A stretch of 9,080 nt of DNA from Anaerolineae bacterium (GTDB taxonomy: Bacteria; Chloroflexota; Anaerolineae; E26-bin7). Where the stretch lies: contig JAOZOT010000036.1 in NCBI GenBank assembly GCA_029933115.1, positions 7,470 through 16,549 on the forward strand, written 5' to 3'. The notes beneath the pieces are model-generated. The model saw only the letters and a program-made list of their open reading frames with translations, had not been told where the DNA came from and made no database searches. Shown here one piece after another: positions 6,795-9,080 of the stretch. The position numbers were made by a program, and so were the translations under genes. Each line of letters opens with the position of its first letter. Positions within the stretch are counted from its first letter, which is position 1.

Positions 6795-6834
6795 AGCCCA
6801 AGGGCCTGTATTTGAACAACCAAGCCCTCGGGCT
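6795..6834 (-). promoter_or_regulatory. Imperfect stem-loop in the SUMF1 gene leader
   Basis: The arms AGCCCAAGGGC (6795-6805) and GCCCTCGGGCT (6824-6834) form an 11-bp inverted repeat with one mismatch, which becomes a G-U pair in the minus-strand transcript; the loop is 18 nt. An overlapping alternative hairpin, GGCTC/GAGCC with a 4-nt loop, lies at 6837-6850. Both are within the predicted leader, about 50-100 nt before the start codon. Any regulatory role is speculative. Confidence 0.35.
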
Positions 6835-6892
6835 CAGGCTCAGTCGAGCCATTCAGGATGACCTTTGTCGGCCGATGGCCTCGACGCCCAAT

Positions 6893-6921
6893 ATACTACC
6901 ATATCCTGGGCCGGAAATCAA
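6893..6921 (-). promoter_or_regulatory. Putative sigma-70 promoter for the SUMF1 gene
   Basis: Read on the minus strand, a TTGATT -35 box (6921-6916) is followed after exactly 17 bp by a TAGTAT -10 box (6898-6893); each matches 4 of 6 consensus bases. The predicted start near 6886 would give a leader of about 140 nt before the ATG at 6746. It is the best promoter-like pair I found in the divergent region, but moderate in strength. Confidence 0.4.
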
Positions 6922-6971
6922 AAATCCTCAAGCGCCTTGACAGGTGGCCTTGTAAGTGTTGCTGATTGGGG

Positions 6972-7015
6972 AAGCCTTCCCGAAGGCTTTCGACCGGCGC
7001 ATCTTCGGCTTTCGA
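6972..7015. repeat. Small palindrome and 9-bp direct repeat before the glycosylase gene
   Basis: AAGCCTTC and GAAGGCTT form a perfect 8-bp inverted repeat around CC (6972-6989). GGCTTTCGA occurs at 6985-6993 and again at 7007-7015. This lies directly before the glycosylase ribosome binding site. It may be a leader hairpin or the remains of an intergenic repeat. No function can be assigned. Confidence 0.4.
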
Positions 7016-7030
7016 GAAGGTCTCAACGCC

Positions 7031-7036
7031 AAGGAG
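7031..7036 (+). promoter_or_regulatory. Ribosome binding site that fixes the glycosylase start
   Basis: AAGGAG ends 4 nt before the ATG at 7041. The reading frame is open back to a TTG at 6966, but those 25 extra residues fall in repeat-rich intergenic DNA. The family normally begins close to the LDRSFY motif that follows this ATG. Confidence 0.75.
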
Positions 7037-7040
7037 CGAG

Positions 7041-7634
7041 ATGATTAGGTTAGATCGCAGCTTCTACTCTCAGCCCACGTTGCAGGTAGCCCAAGCTCTC
7101 TTGGGCCAACGATTGGTGAGAGTCGTCGGCGGACACCGATTGAGTGGTCTCATTGTAGAGACCGAAGCCTACATCGGCGAAGACGATAGGGCCTGTCACG
7201 CCTCGCGAGGCCGCACTCCTCGCACCGAGGTCATGTATGGCCCACCCGGCCACGCCTACGTCTACTTCATTTATGGTATGCATCACTGTTTCAACGTCGT
7301 CACCGAAGAAGAGGGCTTCCCGGCCGCCGTTCTCATCCGGGCTCTGGAGCCGCTGGAGGGTCTGGAATGGATGCGCCACCATCGCCCTGGCCGTCCCGAC
7401 GAGCAACTGACCAACGGACCGGGCAAGCTGTGCGCGGCTCTGGCCATTGATAGGGCTCTGAATGGCGTGGATCTGTGCACCAGCCAGGTCTTTTTCATCG
7501 AGGAAGGACAGGGGGTTGGCCGCGAAGAGATAGCGACCGGCCCTCGCATTGGCATCAAATCTGACGAGGTGGCCAGGAATAGACCTTGGCGGTTCTACGT
7601 CAAGGGCAACAATTACGTCTCGCACCGAGATTGA
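7041..7634 (+). CDS. 3-methyladenine DNA glycosylase (AAG/MPG family)
   Basis: This base-excision-repair enzyme removes alkylated and deaminated purines (3-methyladenine, 7-methylguanine, hypoxanthine, ethenoadenine) from DNA. At 197 residues it has the usual bacterial length and begins with the family motif LDRSFYSQPTLQVAQALLG (residues 4-22). By alignment from memory with human AAG, the catalytic Glu is Glu42 in VETEAY (39-44). The base-pocket residues are Tyr44, His53 and Tyr75, and the intercalating tyrosine is Tyr78 in YFIYGM. RALEPLEG (about 104-111), NGPGKLCAAL (about 129-138) and the terminal RFYVKGNNYVSH are also conserved. The enzyme looks intact. It appears to be transcribed alone; TTGACA at 6937-6942 has no good -10 partner, so the promoter is uncertain. 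It has no evident functional link to the neighbouring genes. The bacterial gene is sometimes called mpg or aag; I leave the symbol blank. Confidence 0.95.
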   Translation: MIRLDRSFYSQPTLQVAQALLGQRLVRVVGGHRLSGLIVETEAYIGEDDRACHASRGRTPRTEVMYGPPGHAYVYFIYGMHHCFNVVTEEEGFPAAVLIRALEPLEGLEWMRHHRPGRPDEQLTNGPGKLCAALAIDRALNGVDLCTSQVFFIEEGQGVGREEIATGPRIGIKSDEVARNRPWRFYVKGNNYVSHRD

Positions 7635-7662
7635 CTTTTCTTCTGGACACTGGCGTTTTTGC

Positions 7663-7721
7663 TCGTAGTGACGGCTTTAGCCGTTCAGAATAGCGAAAAG
7701 CGACTGAAGTCGCCACTACGA
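7663..7721. repeat. Compact three-way-junction inverted repeat
   Basis: The outer arms TCGTAGTG (7663-7670) and CACTACGA (7714-7721) are perfect reverse complements. Immediately inside them are two perfect hairpins, ACGGCT-TT-AGCCGT (7671-7684) and GCGACT-GA-AGTCGC (7700-7713), joined by a 15-nt linker (7685-7699). The whole 59-bp unit therefore folds as a cloverleaf-like three-way junction. It lies 28 bp after the glycosylase stop. There is no coding potential and no obvious target-site duplication. From memory, elements of this general form are scattered in many copies through Chloroflexota genomes, as REP- or MITE-like repeats; this needs a genome-wide check. Confidence 0.8.
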
Positions 7722-7809
7722 ACCACTACATCTTGGGGTTATATGCAGCTTGTTTGCAAGATATGGTGGTATTCAAAATTCGCCAGACTCCAGTTTTCTT
7801 TACAAGACG

Positions 7810-7840
7810 GGCAAAGCCGGGGTTGTCCCCCGGCTTTGCC
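7810..7840. terminator. Perfect 13-bp GC-rich hairpin, possible bidirectional terminator
   Basis: GGCAAAGCCGGGG (7810-7822) pairs perfectly with CCCCGGCTTTGCC (7828-7840) around a 5-nt loop. It sits between the convergent glycosylase gene and the minus-strand HEPN operon, 10 bp beyond the last stop of the latter, which is where a shared terminator would be. Neither side has a proper T-tract: TTGCCTCTCT follows on the plus strand, CGTCTTGTAA on the minus. It may be a weak or factor-assisted terminator, or another intergenic repeat. Confidence 0.5.
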
Positions 7841-7849
7841 TTGCCTCTC

Positions 7850-7993
7850 TCACGTCTTCACGATGCCCAGGTAAATCGGGATGGTAGCCCAGTCTGGGGA
7901 TGTAAATCTCCACACTCTGGGCTGCTTCCAGCACTGTGTGCCTTCTGGCACCTCAACCTGAACGTCATCAATGGTTAAGGTGATCATACTCAT
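7850..7993 (-). pseudogene. Decayed N-terminal [2Fe-2S] domain remnant (NuoG/hydrogenase/FdhA type)
   Basis: Read from the ATG at 7993, the first 19 codons give MSMITLTIDDVQVEVPEGT, the standard opening of the ferredoxin-like [2Fe-2S] domain in NuoG-, hydrogenase- and formate dehydrogenase-type subunits. The frame then turns to nonsense (QCWKQPRVWRF) and stops at 7850. In the neighbouring frame, from about 7937 onward, the family sequence continues as TVLEAAQSVEIYIP then LGYHPDL, so about one base has been lost in the ACA codon near 7937-7940. In the family the next motif is LCYHPDL; here the first cluster cysteine is Gly. Similarity ends near 7860, before the second cysteine motif, so the gene is truncated too. 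AGGAG (8002-8006) still lies 8 nt before the ATG. As written, the frame would make a 47-residue peptide. It may be a relic of a longer gene removed by rearrangement. Confidence 0.75.
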
Positions 7994-8001
7994 TGTTCCC
8001 A

Positions 8002-8006
8002 CTCCT
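8002..8006 (-). promoter_or_regulatory. Intact Shine-Dalgarno in front of the Fe-S remnant
   Basis: AGGAG on the minus strand lies 8 nt before the ATG at 7993, in the 21-nt gap after the HEPN stop codon. It supports the view that the remnant was once the translated third gene of this operon, or still makes a short peptide. Confidence 0.6.
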
Positions 8007-8014
8007 ACCAGACC

Positions 8015-8485
8015 TCAAGAAGTCCAATCTTTCTTCTCGGTTCTGGCCGCTGTGAATAGCCCCTTCTCGGTCAATTTGAGCTCCACCACCTCGATCAACC
8101 TCTGGGCAACTCCCAGGACGTGATTTGCTTCTCGCCTAGTCGCCCTCCGGTGATCGTAAACGGTGCGATGCCGCTTCTTTCTAACTTCATCGAATTCGTC
8201 TATCAGGTGAATGTGAGACGGCCCCAAACCGGCCTCGGCGAACTCTACCAGGGTCTTGTGATGTCCTTCCACACCGGCCCGGTAGCCTTCGCTATAGAGT
8301 AAAGCAGTCGCAGCAAAGAGCATGGCGTTATAGGCCAACTCCAAGGCCGATGAGGGGTATCGTTTCGCGATTTCCCTTGCTGCCTCCAGTTCCTCGTTGG
8401 CTCGTTCAAGAGCCTCTATGACCTCTTCGATAGCAATGGCCTCTCGCCTGATTCGGCCCGCCGCCTCCAGTTTACTGTAAGGCAT
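8015..8485 (-). CDS. HEPN-domain protein, candidate toxin of an MNT/HEPN pair
   Basis: This 156-residue, nearly all-helical protein resembles HEPN proteins of the COG1895/UPF0332 type. Its long N-terminal helices (about 4-42) are followed by SSALELAYNAMLFAATALLYSEGY (45-68), the usual HEPN core helix, then a GHHKTLVEFAE segment (74-84). VRKKRHRTVYDH (101-112) carries the HEPN signature: Arg107-X4-His112, with Arg105 and Tyr110. In known HEPN toxins this Arg/His pair is the RNase active site, and in the MntA/HepT system a tyrosine near the motif is modified by the partner nucleotidyltransferase. The ATG at 8485 is preferred over the GTG at 8488 because GGGGAAGG lies just upstream. It overlaps the end of the nucleotidyltransferase gene by 14 nt, so the two should be translationally coupled. 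RNase activity is inferred, not shown; many HEPN/MNT pairs remain untested. Confidence 0.85.
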   Translation of the reverse strand: MPYSKLEAAGRIRREAIAIEEVIEALERANEELEAAREIAKRYPSSALELAYNAMLFAATALLYSEGYRAGVEGHHKTLVEFAEAGLGPSHIHLIDEFDEVRKKRHRTVYDHRRATRREANHVLGVAQRLIEVVELKLTEKGLFTAARTEKKDWTS

Positions 8486-9044
8486 CACCTTCCCCTATCA
8501 GCATAATTTTGGGTCCGCTCAGCACTCTGCGCAGGAAGGCATCACCTTCTCGCTGTCGCTGGGTAAACTCTTCTTTCCCATAGACCGTTTCGTTAATCTC
8601 CCGTCCCAGACGACGCTCCAGATCTCTGAGCAACCGACGTAGCCTGCTTAATTCCACCTCTCCCACGATCAGAAGGTCAATATCAGAGTCGGCTCCTTCA
8701 TCTCCTCTGGCCACAGAGCCATAGATGAAAGCTTGATCTATCTGGCCAAGCTCGGTCAGGTTATCCTTCAACGTTTGACCTATCCCGGTGGTCTTGAAAA
8801 CTATGCTTTTCAACTCAGGATAAATGGGACATTCCTTGCTCACTCGATAGTACTTGAGGTTACCCTGTCGCCTGGTGCGCAGCAACCCGATCCTGGTCAG
8901 ACGGTTCAGTTCCCTGCGAATGGCGTTGTTGTTCTCCCCTAATTCCCTCACCAATCCCTTGAGGTAATATTCCGTATCGGGATTGGTCAAGAAGAGAGTA
9001 AGTAGTTTGACTCTGACCCTGGAAGTAATCAGTTCTTTGAGCAC
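8472..9044 (-). CDS. Winged-HTH/minimal nucleotidyltransferase fusion, candidate antitoxin
   Basis: This is a two-domain protein of 190 residues. Residues about 3-70 are a winged helix-turn-helix: LITSRVRVKLLTLFL, then YLKGLVRELGENNNAIRREL and a basic wing RTRRQGNLKYYRV. Residues about 100-180 are a minimal nucleotidyltransferase with Gly109-Ser110 and, after exactly ten residues, Asp121-X-Asp123 (GSX10DXD), the motif used by MntA-type antitoxins to transfer AMP to their HEPN toxin. A third acidic residue may be Glu149 or Glu152. The start is GTG at 9044, chosen because related proteins begin at M-L-x-x-L-I-T-S; AGAGG lies 7 nt upstream. The frame stays open to the window edge, so a longer N-terminus cannot be excluded. 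The HTH suggests autoregulation of the pair. The promoter lies beyond 9080. A role as a plain HTH/NTase regulator of unknown target is the main alternative. Confidence 0.87.
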   Translation of the reverse strand: MLKELITSRVRVKLLTLFLTNPDTEYYLKGLVRELGENNNAIRRELNRLTRIGLLRTRRQGNLKYYRVSKECPIYPELKSIVFKTTGIGQTLKDNLTELGQIDQAFIYGSVARGDEGADSDIDLLIVGEVELSRLRRLLRDLERRLGREINETVYGKEEFTQRQREGDAFLRRVLSGPKIMLIGEGDALQ

Positions 9045-9080
9045 TCCAACCTCTACCTTTTGTACCCAGGCGGGTAATTT

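Noticed and set aside
6394..6861. Gly/Val-rich plus-strand open frame opposite the Pro/Thr stalk.
   Set aside because: It is the complement of the low-complexity stalk codons; the sense-strand protein has a clear SUMF1 domain and membrane anchor.
6937..6966. TTGACA at 6937-6942 as the glycosylase promoter.
   Set aside because: The -35 box is perfect but at 16-18 bp spacing the best -10 candidate (GCTGAT) matches only 3 of 6 bases.
6966..7040. TTG start extending the glycosylase by 25 residues.
   Set aside because: The extension is encoded by small repeats and is not like the family; AAGGAG precedes the ATG at 7041.
7663..7721. A tRNA, suggested by the cloverleaf-like fold.
   Set aside because: It is 59 nt with three stems and 2-nt loops, and has no anticodon loop, T-loop motif or acceptor end.
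7733..7978. Plus-strand open frames of 71-81 residues at 7659-7978.
   Set aside because: They run through the hairpin and across the antisense Fe-S remnant and show no family motif.

Overview
The window looks like part of a bacterial chromosome of moderate to high GC. The best guess is a Chloroflexota (Anaerolineae-like) bacterium. This rests on the style of the proteins: a membrane-anchored SUMF1-type protein on a Pro/Thr stalk with PTDTPTPV-type repeats, Ala/Gln-rich membrane fusion proteins in tandem, and a short cloverleaf-shaped intergenic repeat. No marker gene is present, so this placement is an inference.

Positions 1-5662 (plus strand) hold an ABC-2-type export cassette. It has an ATPase, a TetR-family regulator, one ABC-2 permease and two tandem HlyD-like membrane fusion proteins. 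A consensus sigma-70 promoter (TTGACA, 17 bp, TATAAT) lies between the ATPase and the regulator. A perfect 9-2-9 bp palindrome follows it at the predicted transcription start, which is a typical autoregulatory TetR operator. The regulator, permease and both fusion proteins therefore look like one repressible operon, with the ATPase gene just upstream of the regulated promoter. The gene set resembles the CecR/YbhGFSR exporter of E. coli in composition. The substrate cannot be read from the sequence.

Positions 5664-6746 (minus strand) encode the SUMF1/FGE-sulfatase-domain protein. It converges stop-to-stop with the second fusion protein and lacks the catalytic cysteines of a true formylglycine-generating enzyme. 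A roughly 290 bp divergent intergenic region follows, then an alkyladenine DNA glycosylase (AAG/MPG family, 7041-7634, plus strand).

Positions 7635-7849 have no intact gene. They hold a compact three-way-junction inverted repeat (7663-7721) and a perfect 13-bp hairpin (7810-7840). On the minus strand, 7850-7993 is a decayed remnant of the N-terminal [2Fe-2S] domain found in NuoG, hydrogenase and formate dehydrogenase subunits. It shows an apparent 1-nt frameshift and a lost cysteine, yet keeps a good ribosome binding site.

Positions 8015-9044 (minus strand) encode an overlapping pair: a winged-HTH/minimal nucleotidyltransferase fusion (GSX10DXD intact) and a HEPN protein with an R-X4-H motif. 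This is a candidate MNT/HEPN toxin-antitoxin module. The most interesting points are this HTH-fused pair, the operator/promoter architecture, the non-coiled-coil insert in the first fusion protein, the Fe-S remnant and the cloverleaf repeat. I see no clearly new multi-gene system.
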